A stretch of 57,824 nt of DNA from Candidatus Blautia stercorigallinarum (GCA_019112785.1 DXIQ01000043.1:1-57824), one strand, 5' to 3'. Positions 26,649-35,702 are shown, counted from the stretch's first letter. Numbers and translations: made by a program. Notes: a model not told the origin generated them from the letters alone.

Positions 26649-29096
26649 ATGGAAAAACTGGAATTAAAAGATAATTGGAGTATGCGCAGGGCAGGAGAGG
26701 AAAACTGGAGGGAAGCCAGAGTCTGGGGATCTGTATATACAGATCTTCTGAGAAACGGAGAGATCCCGGATCCCTACTGGAAGGATAATGAAGATCAGAT
26801 CTGCGCGCTTATGGAGGCAGATTATGAGTATCAGTGCAGATTTACGGCAGAAGATCCAAAAGCATATGCCAGGGTGTTCCTTTCCTTTGAAGGACTGGAT
26901 ACTGTGGCGGATATCTGGCTTAACGGAACCTATCTGGGACATGCAGAAAACATGCACAGAACCTGGGACTATGAGGTAAAAGAGTATCTGAAAAAGGATA
27001 ATGTGCTCCAGGTGATCTTCCGCTCTCCGTTGAAGTTCATTGCCCAGGCCTACGAAAAGTATAAAAATATCGGAAATGAGGATACTTACGAAGGATTTAT
27101 GCACCTGCGCAAAGCCCATTATATGTTCGGCTGGGACTGGGGCGCCCATCTTCCCGATGCGGGGATCTTCCGCCCGGTATATCTGTGCTATGTAAAAAAC
27201 GCTTCCCTGGAAGATGTGTATATCCGGCAGCGCCAGGAAAAAAATGACTGGCTTCTGGATTTTCAGATCCAGTGGAAAGAAGAACGGAAAGGTGACTATC
27301 AGATCCAGGTTTCGGCTGTTTCTCCCCAGGGAGAAGTTTTCAAGACCCGGCTGTCTTTGGACGGATCCGGTACCCTCAGGATCCCGGATCCTCAGCTTTG
27401 GTGGGTAAATGGTCTGGGAGACCAGCCTTTGTATCAGGTCCGGGCGGTGCTTTACCGAAACGGTGAGCCGGAGGACTGCTGGGAAAGAAGGATCGGTCTT
27501 CGTAAGATGACAGTGAGAAGAGAAAAAGATCAGTGGGGAGAAAGTTTTGCCCATGAGATCAACGGGATCCCTTTCTTTGCCATGGGAGCCGACTATATAC
27601 CGGAGGAGCACCTGTTGGGGAACAGGAGCAGAGAAAAGACCAGGCAGCTGCTGGAGGACTGTAAAAGAGCGAATTTTAACGTGATCCGGGTATGGGGCGG
27701 AGGCTTTTATCCGGACGACTGGTTCTATGACATCTGTGATGAGCTGGGACTGGCAGTATGGCAGGATTTTATGTTTGCCTGCTCGGTCTATGAGCTGACG
27801 CCGGAGTTTGAAGGCAATATCCGCAGGGAATTGGAAGACAATATCCGGAGGATCCGCCATCACGCCTGTCTGGCCCTATGGTGCGGCAATAATGAGATGG
27901 AGATGTTTGTAGATGAAAGGTGCTGGGTTACCAAGCATTCCGAAGTCCGGGACTATCTGTTCATGTATGAGAGGATCTTTCCGGAGATCCTGAGAAAATG
28001 CGATCCGGAGACCTTTTACTGGCCCGCAAGTCCTTCTTCCGGCGGCTCCTTTGACAATCCCAACGATCCCGACAGGGGAGACGTCCATTACTGGAAGGTA
28101 TGGCATGGAGGAAGGCCTTTTTCAGAGTACCGGAAGTTCTTTTTCCGGTATATCTCGGAGTTTGGCTTCCAGGCTCTTCCCAGCAAAAAGACTATCGAGA
28201 GTTTTACCGATGATCCCAGGGACTGGAACCTGTTTTCCTATATTATGGAAAAACACCAGAGAAATTACGGGGCCAACGGAAAGATCATGAACTATATGCA
28301 GCAGACTTACCGGTATCCGGGAAATTTCTCAGATGTGATCTATGCTTCCCAGCTTCTCCAGGCAGACGCCATCCGGTATGGGGTGGAACATTTCCGGAGA
28401 AACCGGGGAAGGTGCATGGGTGCTGTATACTGGCAGGTCAATGACTGCTGGCCGGTGATCTCCTGGTCCTCTATTGATTATCACGGCCGTTGGAAGGCTC
28501 TTCACTATTACGCCAGGCGATTTTTTGCTCCGGTGCTTTTGTCCTGCCAGGAGGAAAGCTGGATGACACAGGAAGCCAATATGAACCGGCAGCATTTTGA
28601 ATTTGAAAAATCTATTCATCTGAATGTTTCCAATGAGACTCTGGCGGAGAAAAAACTGACAGTGAAATGGCAGGTACGCAATGCAAAGGCCCGGATCCTT
28701 TGGAGTAAAGAAAAGGAGCTCCTGGTCCCGCCTCTTTCCAGCGTCTGGCTGGAGAAGGAAGAACTGCCGGATATCAATGTGTTTGAAGAATACGTCAGTT
28801 ATCAGGCCTGGGAAGGAGAGGAGAAGATTTCAGAAGGAACGGTGATCTTCTCTTATCCTAAATATTTCCGGTATGAAGATCCCAGGCTGTCCTGTACAGT
28901 AGAAGATAACAGGATCACGGTGAAAGCGGAAACCTATGCAAAAAGCGTGGAAATCCTCAATGATCAGGAGGATCTGGTATTATCCGATAACTATTTTGAT
29001 CTCAACGGCGGCTCTAAGACTGTGGAGATCCTGAGAGGAAAACCGGAGAATCTCCGGCTCAGAAGCGTCTGGGATATCGGGCAGGATCCGGTATAA
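26649..29096 (+). CDS. GH2 beta-mannosidase
   Basis: The 815-residue protein follows the family 2 beta-mannosidase plan: a jelly-roll sugar-binding domain (about 1-180), an immunoglobulin-like domain (to about 290), the TIM barrel (about 290-600), and C-terminal beta domains. The acid/base is E416 in WCGNNEME and the nucleophile E504 in ISEFGFQ. No signal peptide, so cytosolic. It would remove the beta-linked mannose of an N-glycan core or mannan fragments after uptake. GATAGGAGG precedes the ATG. It completes the mannoside locus behind the transporter. Confidence 0.93.
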   Translation: MEKLELKDNWSMRRAGEENWREARVWGSVYTDLLRNGEIPDPYWKDNEDQICALMEADYEYQCRFTAEDPKAYARVFLSFEGLDTVADIWLNGTYLGHAENMHRTWDYEVKEYLKKDNVLQVIFRSPLKFIAQAYEKYKNIGNEDTYEGFMHLRKAHYMFGWDWGAHLPDAGIFRPVYLCYVKNASLEDVYIRQRQEKNDWLLDFQIQWKEERKGDYQIQVSAVSPQGEVFKTRLSLDGSGTLRIPDPQLWWVNGLGDQPLYQVRAVLYRNGEPEDCWERRIGLRKMTVRREKDQWGESFAHEINGIPFFAMGADYIPEEHLLGNRSREKTRQLLEDCKRANFNVIRVWGGGFYPDDWFYDICDELGLAVWQDFMFACSVYELTPEFEGNIRRELEDNIRRIRHHACLALWCGNNEMEMFVDERCWVTKHSEVRDYLFMYERIFPEILRKCDPETFYWPASPSSGGSFDNPNDPDRGDVHYWKVWHGGRPFSEYRKFFFRYISEFGFQALPSKKTIESFTDDPRDWNLFSYIMEKHQRNYGANGKIMNYMQQTYRYPGNFSDVIYASQLLQADAIRYGVEHFRRNRGRCMGAVYWQVNDCWPVISWSSIDYHGRWKALHYYARRFFAPVLLSCQEESWMTQEANMNRQHFEFEKSIHLNVSNETLAEKKLTVKWQVRNAKARILWSKEKELLVPPLSSVWLEKEELPDINVFEEYVSYQAWEGEEKISEGTVIFSYPKYFRYEDPRLSCTVEDNRITVKAETYAKSVEILNDQEDLVLSDNYFDLNGGSKTVEILRGKPENLRLRSVWDIGQDPV

Positions 29097-29178
29097 AAAA
29101 GGAAAATAGTGGAATACTTACCTGTATCTGGTAATCTTTTCTTCATAAAATTGTAATAAAATGTTCGCGTAATGCTCC

Positions 29179-29512
29179 GCTTTGTGGTATACTAGCCCCA
29201 GAGTGGCTAGTATCGTCGGCAGTCGCCAAATGAATATGAATATTCGCTTGGCTCCCTGCTTTGCAGTATACTAGCCCCAGAGTGGCTAGTATCGTCGGCA
29301 GTCGCCAAATGAATATAAATATTCGCTTGGCTCCCTGCTTTGTGGTATACTAGCCCCAGAGTGGCTAGTATCGTCGGCAGTCGCCAAATGAATATAAATA
29401 TTCGCTTGGCTCTCTGCTTTGCAGTATACTAGCCCCAGAGTGGCTAGTATCGTCGGCAGTCGCCAAATGAATATAAATATTCGCTTGGCTCCCTGCTTTG
29501 CGGTATACTAGC
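29179..29512. repeat. Four 79-bp tandem repeats plus a partial unit
   Basis: Units start at 29179, 29258, 29337 and 29416, each GCTTTG..., 79 bp and nearly identical, with an 18-base partial unit at 29495. A degenerate fragment precedes the first. Each unit holds two stem-forming parts: ACTAGCC-CCAGAGT-GGCTAGT, and GCCAAATGAATAT with ATATTCGCTTGGC. Variants at the unit start alternate (TGTGG, TGCAG, TGTGG, TGCAG, TGCGG). Spacer-like unique sequence is absent, so this is not a CRISPR. A GC-rich hairpin (CCCGGCTTT-GGG-AAAGCCGGG) follows at 29514. Confidence 0.9.
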
Positions 29513-29594
29513 TCCCGGCTTTGGGAAAGCCGGGAAAAAAGGGAGTATGAAAACGGAAAAGAGGTATACCAGATAGATAAGGTGGGATTTTTAT

Positions 29595-30485
29595 ATGGGA
29601 TCAGAAAGACACACAAGGTACAGGCGCAGATACAGAGGCGATATTAAGAGGATACGGCAGAGAAACCGAAGGGTAGGGATCTTTCTGCTGGTATTATTTG
29701 TAGTCCTTGCCGGTGTGATAAATGTGGTGAAAACAAAACACCAGGAAGCAGTTGCCCAGGCTTATGCGGAACAGCAGGCTGCAAAGGAAAATCAGGAGGC
29801 GCAGTCCAAAGAAAAGGAAGAGGAGAATGGTCTGAAACTGGCAGATGAAAGTGAAAAGGACCAGTGGTACCTGAAACTGGTAAACGCCAAGAATCCTATG
29901 ACGCAGGAAGATGTTCCGGAAGTGGCAACGGAAACTATTGACTCCAACGGATATCAGGTGGATGCCAGGATCATGGACGATCTGGAGGATATGTTTGCGG
30001 CTGCCCGGGCGGCGGGACGCAATCCGGTGATCTGTTCTGCGTTCAGGGCCTGGGATACCCAGGAATATCTTTATCAGAACAAGATACAGCGGGTCATGGC
30101 AGAAGAAGGTCTGCCGGAGGATCAGGCAGCAGTGGAGGCCGGAACCGTAGTGGCGGTGCCGGGTACCAGCGAGCACCAGATCGGTCTGGCTCTGGATATT
30201 GTATCTTCGGAATATATGAACCTGGACGAGAAGCAGATGGAGACCGAGGATCAGCAGTGGCTGATGGAAAACTCCTGGAAATATGGGTTTATCCTCCGCT
30301 ATCCTTTGGATAAAAGCGATATTACCGGGATTATCTTTGAACCCTGGCATTATCGTTATGTAGGCAAAGAAGCCGCTAAGGAGATCTATGAGCAGGATAT
30401 TACCCTGGAGGAATATCTGGGAGCGGAGCCTGTAGGATCTTCCCAGGCGATTGAAAGCGACAGCGAAGACAGCTCCACAGAATAA
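29595..30485 (+). CDS. Membrane-anchored D-Ala-D-Ala carboxypeptidase, VanY family (M15B)
   Basis: The 296-residue protein has a very basic N-terminus (1-25), one membrane helix (about 26-46), a Glu/Gln-rich linker, and a peptidase M15B domain. Zinc-site motifs are visible: GTSEHQIGLALDI (His and Asp of SxHxxGxAxD) and EPWHYRY with the third His. It trims the terminal D-Ala of peptidoglycan stem peptides outside the membrane. There is no vanA/vanH set, so a housekeeping wall role is more likely than glycopeptide resistance. The ATG follows AGGTGGG. The tail is Ser/Asp/Glu-rich. Confidence 0.9.
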   Translation: MGSERHTRYRRRYRGDIKRIRQRNRRVGIFLLVLFVVLAGVINVVKTKHQEAVAQAYAEQQAAKENQEAQSKEKEEENGLKLADESEKDQWYLKLVNAKNPMTQEDVPEVATETIDSNGYQVDARIMDDLEDMFAAARAAGRNPVICSAFRAWDTQEYLYQNKIQRVMAEEGLPEDQAAVEAGTVVAVPGTSEHQIGLALDIVSSEYMNLDEKQMETEDQQWLMENSWKYGFILRYPLDKSDITGIIFEPWHYRYVGKEAAKEIYEQDITLEEYLGAEPVGSSQAIESDSEDSSTE

Positions 30486-30486
30486 A

Positions 30487-30546
30487 AAAGAACCGTTCAT
30501 AAAGGGAAAACAGGAATCTGACAATCCCTTAATGAACGGTTCTTTC
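30487..30546. terminator. Bidirectional terminator
   Basis: AAAGAACCGTTCATAAAGGGA and its complement ending GAACGGTTCTTT make a 20-bp stem with T-runs on both sides. It serves the VanY-like gene and pepT, which converge here. Confidence 0.9.
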
Positions 30547-30585
30547 AATTTTGTACAGGTTTAAGGCGGGCTGAAAAGGGATTCT

Positions 30586-31806
30586 TTACTGCCAGAGCTT
30601 GATCAGCTCTATGATCACTTCCACAGATTTTTCCATTGCCTGTACACAGGCAAATTCAAAATGTCCATGGCAGTTGTGATCCCCTGTTCCCAGGTTAGGA
30701 CAGGGAAGTCCCTTGAAGGAAAGCTGGGCGCCGTCTGTACCTCCCCGGATAGGCTGGATCTGGGGACGGATCCCCAGTTTTTCGTATACCTTTAAAACGT
30801 TGTCAATGAGGAATTTATGGGGCTCTATTTTTTCTTTCATGTTAAAATAAGAGTCCTGGATTTTCAGAGTTACAGCTTCATAGCCATATTTTGCATTCAT
30901 GGTCCGGGCCATGTCTTCCATGTGTTTCTTTTTAGCCTGGAACAGATCCATGTCATGATCCCGGATAATATATTCTGACCGGGCATGGTCCACAGAACCC
31001 TGAAGAGCATCCAGATGGATAAAACCTTCCCTTCCTTCGGTGCATTCCGGCCGCTGATCAGAAGGCATGAGAGCCTCAAACTCCATAGCCAGGCGCAGGG
31101 AATTGATCATCTTTCCTTTGGCAGAACCGGGATGGATGCTGACTCCATGAAAATCCACGATCCCTTCGGCAGCGTTGAAGTTTTCGTATTCCAGTTCTCC
31201 ACATTCCCCGCCGTCCATGGTATAGGCAAAGTCCGCACCAAACTTTTCTACATCAAAATGATCTGTACCCTGACCGATCTCTTCGTCAGGAGTGAATCCT
31301 ACCCGGATCGGACCATGGGGAATTTCCGGATGAGCCAGAAGATATTCGGCGGCTGTAAGGATCTCCGCGATACCGGCTTTGTCATCGCCTCCTAAAAGGG
31401 TGGTTCCGTCTGTGACAATGAGATCCTGTCCCTGATACTGGGCAAGGTTGGAAAAGTCCCGGGGACTCATGACAATCTTTCTTTCTTCATTTAATACAAT
31501 GTCCTTTCCGTCGTAATCTTTAATGATACGGGGACGGATATTTTTGCCGGATTCCGCGCAGGAAGTATCCATGTGGGAGATAAATCCCAGGATTTTTCCC
31601 TGATAATCATCAATAGTAGAAGGAATGGTCCCGAAAACATACCCGTAGGAATCTACAGTGACATTTTCAAGGCCCATTGTCTTCATTTCCTCAGCCAGCA
31701 TATTGGCAAAATCTATCTGGCTTTTGGTGCTGGGGAAAGTCTCGGAAGAAGGATCTGAGGTAGTATCCACAGCAATATATTTTAAAAATCGTTCTGCAAC
31801 TGTCAT
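30586..31806 (-). CDS. pepT: Peptidase T (tripeptidase, M20B)
   Basis: The 406-residue cytosolic zinc aminopeptidase removes the N-terminal residue of tripeptides. Motifs of M20B are clear: metal ligand HMDTS (78-82), GGDDKAG (139-145) with the bridging Asp, catalytic TPDEEIG (172-178), a further Asp in TMDGGE, and the last His in GTGDHNCHGHFE. Length is standard. The plus-strand spacing to the divergent lrgA is about 150 bases. Only a weak -10-like TATAGT is seen on its own side. Confidence 0.95.
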   Translation of the reverse strand: MTVAERFLKYIAVDTTSDPSSETFPSTKSQIDFANMLAEEMKTMGLENVTVDSYGYVFGTIPSTIDDYQGKILGFISHMDTSCAESGKNIRPRIIKDYDGKDIVLNEERKIVMSPRDFSNLAQYQGQDLIVTDGTTLLGGDDKAGIAEILTAAEYLLAHPEIPHGPIRVGFTPDEEIGQGTDHFDVEKFGADFAYTMDGGECGELEYENFNAAEGIVDFHGVSIHPGSAKGKMINSLRLAMEFEALMPSDQRPECTEGREGFIHLDALQGSVDHARSEYIIRDHDMDLFQAKKKHMEDMARTMNAKYGYEAVTLKIQDSYFNMKEKIEPHKFLIDNVLKVYEKLGIRPQIQPIRGGTDGAQLSFKGLPCPNLGTGDHNCHGHFEFACVQAMEKSVEVIIELIKLWQ

Positions 31807-31893
31807 ATTCTGACCTCTCTTTCTATTTCGTATATAGCATTACTATATTATCCTATCACAGGGAAGAAATTATGTCTATGTTTTCCAGAAGCA

Positions 31894-31922
31894 TTGACTT
31901 TAATGGAAGAGGCTTCTATAAT
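31894..31922 (+). promoter_or_regulatory. Promoter of the lrgAB operon
   Basis: TTGACT (31894-31899) and a perfect TATAAT (31917-31922) have a 17-bp spacer. The leader before the GTG at 31955 is only about 26 nt. Confidence 0.8.
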
Positions 31923-31954
31923 GGACTGGTACTACCACTAATGAGGAGGAAAAA

Positions 31955-32323
31955 GTGAAGTTTTTAAAGCAATTTAGTATTATCCTATTTATTTCATTTC
32001 TGGGGGAGATCCTCCATATGCTGATCCCTCTGCCTGTGCCTGCCAGCGTGTATGGACTGGTTCTTATGCTGGCTGCTTTGATCACTGGTGTGTTAAAGCT
32101 GGGGCAGGTCCGGGAGACAGCCACTTTTCTGATAGAGATCATGCCGGTGATGTTTATACCGGCGGGGGTGGGACTGATGGAATCCTGGTCTTCTCTTCAG
32201 CCTGTCTGGCTTCCTGTGATCCTGATAACCATTGTGACTACAGTCCTGGTAATGGTGGTGACAGGTAAAGTAACCCAGGCAATGATCGGAAAGGAGAAAA
32301 AAGATGAAAGAGTTTCTCACTGA
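31955..32323 (+). CDS. lrgA: LrgA/CidA family membrane protein
   Basis: The 122-residue protein has four membrane helices and the pattern of CidA/LrgA holin-like proteins, including the PVPASVYGLVLM segment near 25-36 and MPVMFIPAGVGLM near 66-78. LrgA works with LrgB; the pair has been linked to murein hydrolase control and, as PftAB in Bacillus, to pyruvate movement. The GTG start has GAGGAGG upstream. It overlaps lrgB by 20 bases. The FadR-type regulator two genes on favours an organic-acid role. Confidence 0.88.
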   Translation: MKFLKQFSIILFISFLGEILHMLIPLPVPASVYGLVLMLAALITGVLKLGQVRETATFLIEIMPVMFIPAGVGLMESWSSLQPVWLPVILITIVTTVLVMVVTGKVTQAMIGKEKKDERVSH

Positions 32324-32999
32324 TTCTGTATTTTTTGGCGCAGTTTTAAGTTTTCTGGCTTATGAGATCGGCCTGCTTTTGAAAAAACGTTTTAAGCTGG
32401 CGCTGCTGAATCCCCTGCTCATCGGGATCCTCTGTGTCATGGGAGTCCTGGCGGTGCTCCATGTAGACTATGATCAGTATAACGGGGGAGCCCAGTATAT
32501 CAGCTATCTGCTGACTCCGGCGACGGTCTGTTTGGCAGTGCCTCTTTATGAGCAGCTTACATTGCTAAAAAAGAATTTTAAAGCAGTGGCGGCAGGTATT
32601 TTGTCCGGAACTGTGGCAAGTCTGGGAAGTGTATATCTTCTGGCGCGGCTTTTCCAGCTGAATCATGAACAGTATGTAACCCTTCTGCCCAAGTCTATCA
32701 CTACAGCTATCGGTATGGGTGTTTCCCAGGAACTGGGAGGCGTAGTGACCATCACGGTAGCGGTGATCATTATTACCGGTATATTGGGAAATGTCATTGC
32801 TGAAGGTGTATGTAAGATATTCCGGATACATGAACCTATTGCAAAGGGACTGGCCCTGGGAACGGCTTCTCACGCTATTGGAACGGCGAAAGCCATGGAA
32901 ATGGGACCGGTGGAAGGTGCCATGAGCAGTCTGGCCATTGCGGTGGCAGGGCTTCTCACGGTTTTAGGTGCTTCATTGTTTGCAGGACTTCCTGTATAG
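32304..32999 (+). CDS. lrgB: LrgB family membrane protein
   Basis: The 231-residue protein has about six to seven membrane helices. LrgB signatures include LLPKSITTAIGMGVSQELGG (near 130-150), LGTASHAIGTAKAME (near 190-204) and a Gly-rich C-terminal helix. It is the partner of LrgA in the cell membrane. AAAGGAG precedes the ATG inside the end of lrgA, so translation is coupled. Confidence 0.92.
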   Translation: MKEFLTDSVFFGAVLSFLAYEIGLLLKKRFKLALLNPLLIGILCVMGVLAVLHVDYDQYNGGAQYISYLLTPATVCLAVPLYEQLTLLKKNFKAVAAGILSGTVASLGSVYLLARLFQLNHEQYVTLLPKSITTAIGMGVSQELGGVVTITVAVIIITGILGNVIAEGVCKIFRIHEPIAKGLALGTASHAIGTAKAMEMGPVEGAMSSLAIAVAGLLTVLGASLFAGLPV

Positions 33000-33026
33000 A
33001 AAATGGAAAGATCAAGGAGAACAGGT

Positions 33027-33617
33027 ATGGAAAATTTCAGGATAACCATCGGACGGCAGTACGGAAGCGGCGGCAAAGAGATAGGAATGATCCTGTCCCA
33101 AAAGCTGGGGATTCCTTTCTATGGAAAAGAAGAATTGATGAAAATAGCCAAGGACCAGCCTGACTATGAAGAGGTCCGGGCTTTTTATGAAGAACAGCCG
33201 GTAAACAGTCTGCTGTATGCCATAGCCATGGAACAGGGCGAAAACCGGGCAGGAGAGGTTTCTTTCCAGAAGATCAGGGAGCTTTGCGGCAGCCATTCCT
33301 GTATACTTATAGGCCGGTGCGGCAGTTACATTTTCCGTAAGGATCCCTCTTGTGTAAAAATATTCATATATGCGGATATGGATAAAAAAATACAGTGGAT
33401 AGAAAAGCAGGAAAATGTTTCTGCCCGGAAAGCTAAAAAAATGATCGAAAAAGTAGAAGAAGAAAGGGCCCGGTTCCACAAGTTTTATACAGGAGGAAAC
33501 TGGGGGAATGTAAACGATTATGATCTGTGTCTGGACGCGGGAGTCACAGGAACCCAAAAGGCGGCAGATATCATAATAGCATATTTAGAAAACAGGGGAT
33601 TTATAAAACATGGGTGA
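33027..33617 (+). CDS. Cytidylate kinase-like protein
   Basis: The protein has 196 residues from ATG 33027, supported by AAGGAG just upstream; the ATG at 33003 lacks a site. The P-loop reads GRQYGSGGKEIG (8-19), as in the cytidylate kinase-like family, which is distinct from true Cmk. A hydrophobic strand ILIGRCG follows near residue 92, and a lid-like basic helix near 130-145. Phosphorylation of a nucleotide is likely but the substrate is not established. It lies between lrgB and a GntR gene, overlapping the latter by 8 bases. Confidence 0.82.
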   Translation: MENFRITIGRQYGSGGKEIGMILSQKLGIPFYGKEELMKIAKDQPDYEEVRAFYEEQPVNSLLYAIAMEQGENRAGEVSFQKIRELCGSHSCILIGRCGSYIFRKDPSCVKIFIYADMDKKIQWIEKQENVSARKAKKMIEKVEEERARFHKFYTGGNWGNVNDYDLCLDAGVTGTQKAADIIIAYLENRGFIKHG

Positions 33618-34320
33618 AAAAACAGAAAATACAGGAGAAAGTGAAAAAGTTTATTTTCTGGTGATTGAATATATCAAAGAACTGGTAAAAAAGGAAGATG
33701 TGAAATTCGGCAGTAAGATTCCTTCTGAACGGGAACTTATGTCAACTCTGGGCCTTAGCAGAAATTCTATCCGGGAAGCTTTAAGGACTCTGGAAAATAT
33801 GGGACTGCTGGAATGCCGTCAGGGCCAGGGAAATTTTCTTGTGAATCATGTGGGCCAGAGTCTGGGCAGTCTCTTTTCCGTGCTGCTTTTTACCAAGGAA
33901 AGCAATTATGTGGAGATCAGTCAGCTTCGGAGATTTATAGAGATCGGCGCCTTCCTTCTGGCAGCGAAAAATACTGAACAGAAGGTCAGAGAAGGGCTGA
34001 AGGAGATCCTGGATAAGATCGATCAGTGCCAGGCACAAGAAAGAGTAAAGCTGGACAAACAGTTTCATGACTATCTGATCCAGATTTCCGGCAATCATCT
34101 GCTGGTACTTTTAAATGAGGCCCTTTCAGAATTGTTTGAGTCAATGATCAGTAATTATACGCAGCATATTACCCAGAAAAACTGGGACCGGCTGCTGGAC
34201 TGCCACAGGAGAGTATATGACTGCCTGATCAAGAATGATGTACAGGAGGGAATGAAAGCCATCCGGGAACATTACAATATTATTGATGAAGATCTGAAAG
34301 CATATCAGATCGGAGAATAA
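33610..34320 (+). CDS. GntR family regulator, FadR/FCD subfamily
   Basis: The 236-residue protein has an N-terminal winged helix (about 10-75, with KIPSERELMSTLGLSRNSIREALRTLENMGLLE) and a C-terminal all-helical FCD domain (about 90-225) that binds metal and small carboxylates. Family members such as PdhR and LldR sense pyruvate or lactate. Being last in the lrgAB operon, it probably autoregulates it; that link is inferred. The start overlaps the kinase gene by 8 bases. Confidence 0.9.
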   Translation: MGEKTENTGESEKVYFLVIEYIKELVKKEDVKFGSKIPSERELMSTLGLSRNSIREALRTLENMGLLECRQGQGNFLVNHVGQSLGSLFSVLLFTKESNYVEISQLRRFIEIGAFLLAAKNTEQKVREGLKEILDKIDQCQAQERVKLDKQFHDYLIQISGNHLLVLLNEALSELFESMISNYTQHITQKNWDRLLDCHRRVYDCLIKNDVQEGMKAIREHYNIIDEDLKAYQIGE

Positions 34321-34373
34321 AGAAAAAGAATTTCTGCCGGAAATGGGCAGATTTTCCGGAAAAACAGAAGAAT

Positions 34374-34426
34374 CTGTTCCATTGATCAAAATCGGAAATA
34401 TTCCTGACATATGATTAATGGGACAG
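34374..34426. repeat. Dispersed hairpin repeat, copy A
   Basis: The 53-bp imperfect palindrome begins CTGTTCCATT and ends AATGGGACAG. It aligns over its whole length with the element at 52408-52468 (shared ATCA-AATCGG, TATT-CTGA and ATATGAT blocks). Both lie just after a regulator gene and lack a T-run, so they are not simple terminators. Confidence 0.6.
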
Positions 34427-34484
34427 GTTCTTTTCATATTGTGGGGCAGAGCCGGATTTTTAGACAAAAGTGTCGCTTATCTCC

Positions 34485-35426
34485 TTATTTTGAGGATGAT
34501 TCCCGTTCTTTTTCTAATTTTAAAATAGTATCAAGGGGAAGCTCCAAAGCCTTTGCCAGAATATCCGGACTTACCTGACCAAGGAGATTTCTGGCTGCAG
34601 CCAGTTTTTCTTCTTCTACGCCTTTACTATGTCCAATATCATATCCTTCGCCATACCCTTTGTTTACCAACATTTCGCCAAGTCTCGTCATACTGATCTC
34701 CTCCATTACTTCTTCCAAATCCATTTTTTCTAGAAACTTTTCTGCCATGGCATAAATCACCGCCTCTATCTTTTGTACTTCATCTGGATCCAGGAGTCCG
34801 CCAGATTCCTTTAAAATTTCAAAGGCACCCTTGATCCGTTCTTTCTGGGGCATTTCCCCGCCCATAAGAGGACAGAGGGTCAGGGGGACCAGATCAGTTC
34901 TGGTAAGGCGTCCTGCCTGGGCTTTTTCCTTAAGTTCCTGGAAGGTTTTCTCTGCATTTTTGTTTTGCATGATGATGGGCTGGACCCGGTAAGTATTAAT
35001 TCCCTCTGTAAATTGGGTCACAGGATGCCGGATATTTCCGGAATACAGTACATAGGTGGTTACAGAAACACCGTTTTGGTAGCTGGTGACTGCTTCATAG
35101 ACCCGGAAACGTTTCAAATCTTCAATCCCGTTATCTGTACTCTGAAATTCAAAGTGTTTCCAGGAAGTGTCTTCCATGATCAGATTAAAATCCTGAAAAA
35201 ATTTTTGAATATCCAGACGCACCAGTTCAGTGGGGGCGAACCCTACCACCTTTCCGGAAATATGCAGAAAAGGAAGAACCTCCTCTGCAAAAAATTGCAT
35301 CACAGTTTTTAATGCAGCATCTTCTTCCTGAAAGACCCTGGCCGGAGCTTGAAGATGAGTTTCGGTCATAGGGAAGGAAAGTTTTTCTTTAGTAGGAGCA
35401 GATTTCTGAGTTGGATTTTTTGACAT
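34485..35426 (-). CDS. Rpn-like PD-(D/E)XK nuclease family protein
   Basis: The 313-residue protein looks like the Rpn / PD-(D/E)XK transposase-like group common in Lachnospiraceae. The nuclease core is suggested by DFNLIMEDTSWKHFEFQST (Asp ... E-x-Q). The C-terminus has a helical, Glu/Lys-rich tail with a GYGEGYDIGHSKG spacer typical of the group. The start at 35426 has AAAGGAG upstream; the longer ORF to 35504 does not. Rpn proteins cut DNA and can promote recombination. No inverted repeats or target duplications frame it, so it is not an insertion sequence in the usual sense. Confidence 0.7.
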   Translation of the reverse strand: MSKNPTQKSAPTKEKLSFPMTETHLQAPARVFQEEDAALKTVMQFFAEEVLPFLHISGKVVGFAPTELVRLDIQKFFQDFNLIMEDTSWKHFEFQSTDNGIEDLKRFRVYEAVTSYQNGVSVTTYVLYSGNIRHPVTQFTEGINTYRVQPIIMQNKNAEKTFQELKEKAQAGRLTRTDLVPLTLCPLMGGEMPQKERIKGAFEILKESGGLLDPDEVQKIEAVIYAMAEKFLEKMDLEEVMEEISMTRLGEMLVNKGYGEGYDIGHSKGVEEEKLAAARNLLGQVSPDILAKALELPLDTILKLEKERESSSK

Positions 35427-35475
35427 AGGCTCCTTTCCGTAAAACGGTATGCAAAAAGCCTGATCTGCTATGTTT

Positions 35476-35504
35476 ACTATAGCAGAAAGTACAAAGACAG
35501 ACAA
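35476..35504 (-). promoter_or_regulatory. Promoter of the Rpn-like gene
   Basis: On the minus strand TTGTCT (35504-35499) and TATAGT (35481-35476) have a 17-bp spacer. It overlaps the first codons of the longer ORF, another reason to prefer the start at 35426. Confidence 0.65.
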
Positions 35505-35702
35505 TGGGTTTTACTGATCCTGATAATGATTGGTTTAAAATGGAAAGCTGTCCGAAAGGGACTGAAAATATAGAACATGCATAGACACGCATGTAAGAAT
35601 CATAAGAAATTTGAAGCTGCGGCTTCCTGCATAAGATTATCTGTACCATTAGAATAATATTCTCAGAGAGTAAAGTCAATAGTAAATTAAAATAACACTT
35701 TT

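Noticed and set aside
29179..29512. Possible CRISPR array
   Set aside because: Units are 79 bp and identical throughout, with no unique spacers and no cas genes in the window.
29365..29616. 83-residue minus-strand ORF over the tandem repeats
   Set aside because: It reads through the 79-bp units, so its sequence is the repeat translated. It has no ribosome site and overlaps the start of the VanY-like gene.
29595..30485. Glycopeptide resistance role for the VanY-like protein
   Set aside because: No vanH, vanA/B, vanX or VanRS genes nearby; M15B carboxypeptidases are common housekeeping enzymes.
34485..35426. Insertion sequence around the Rpn-like gene
   Set aside because: No terminal inverted repeats or target duplications are visible, and the gene has its own promoter.
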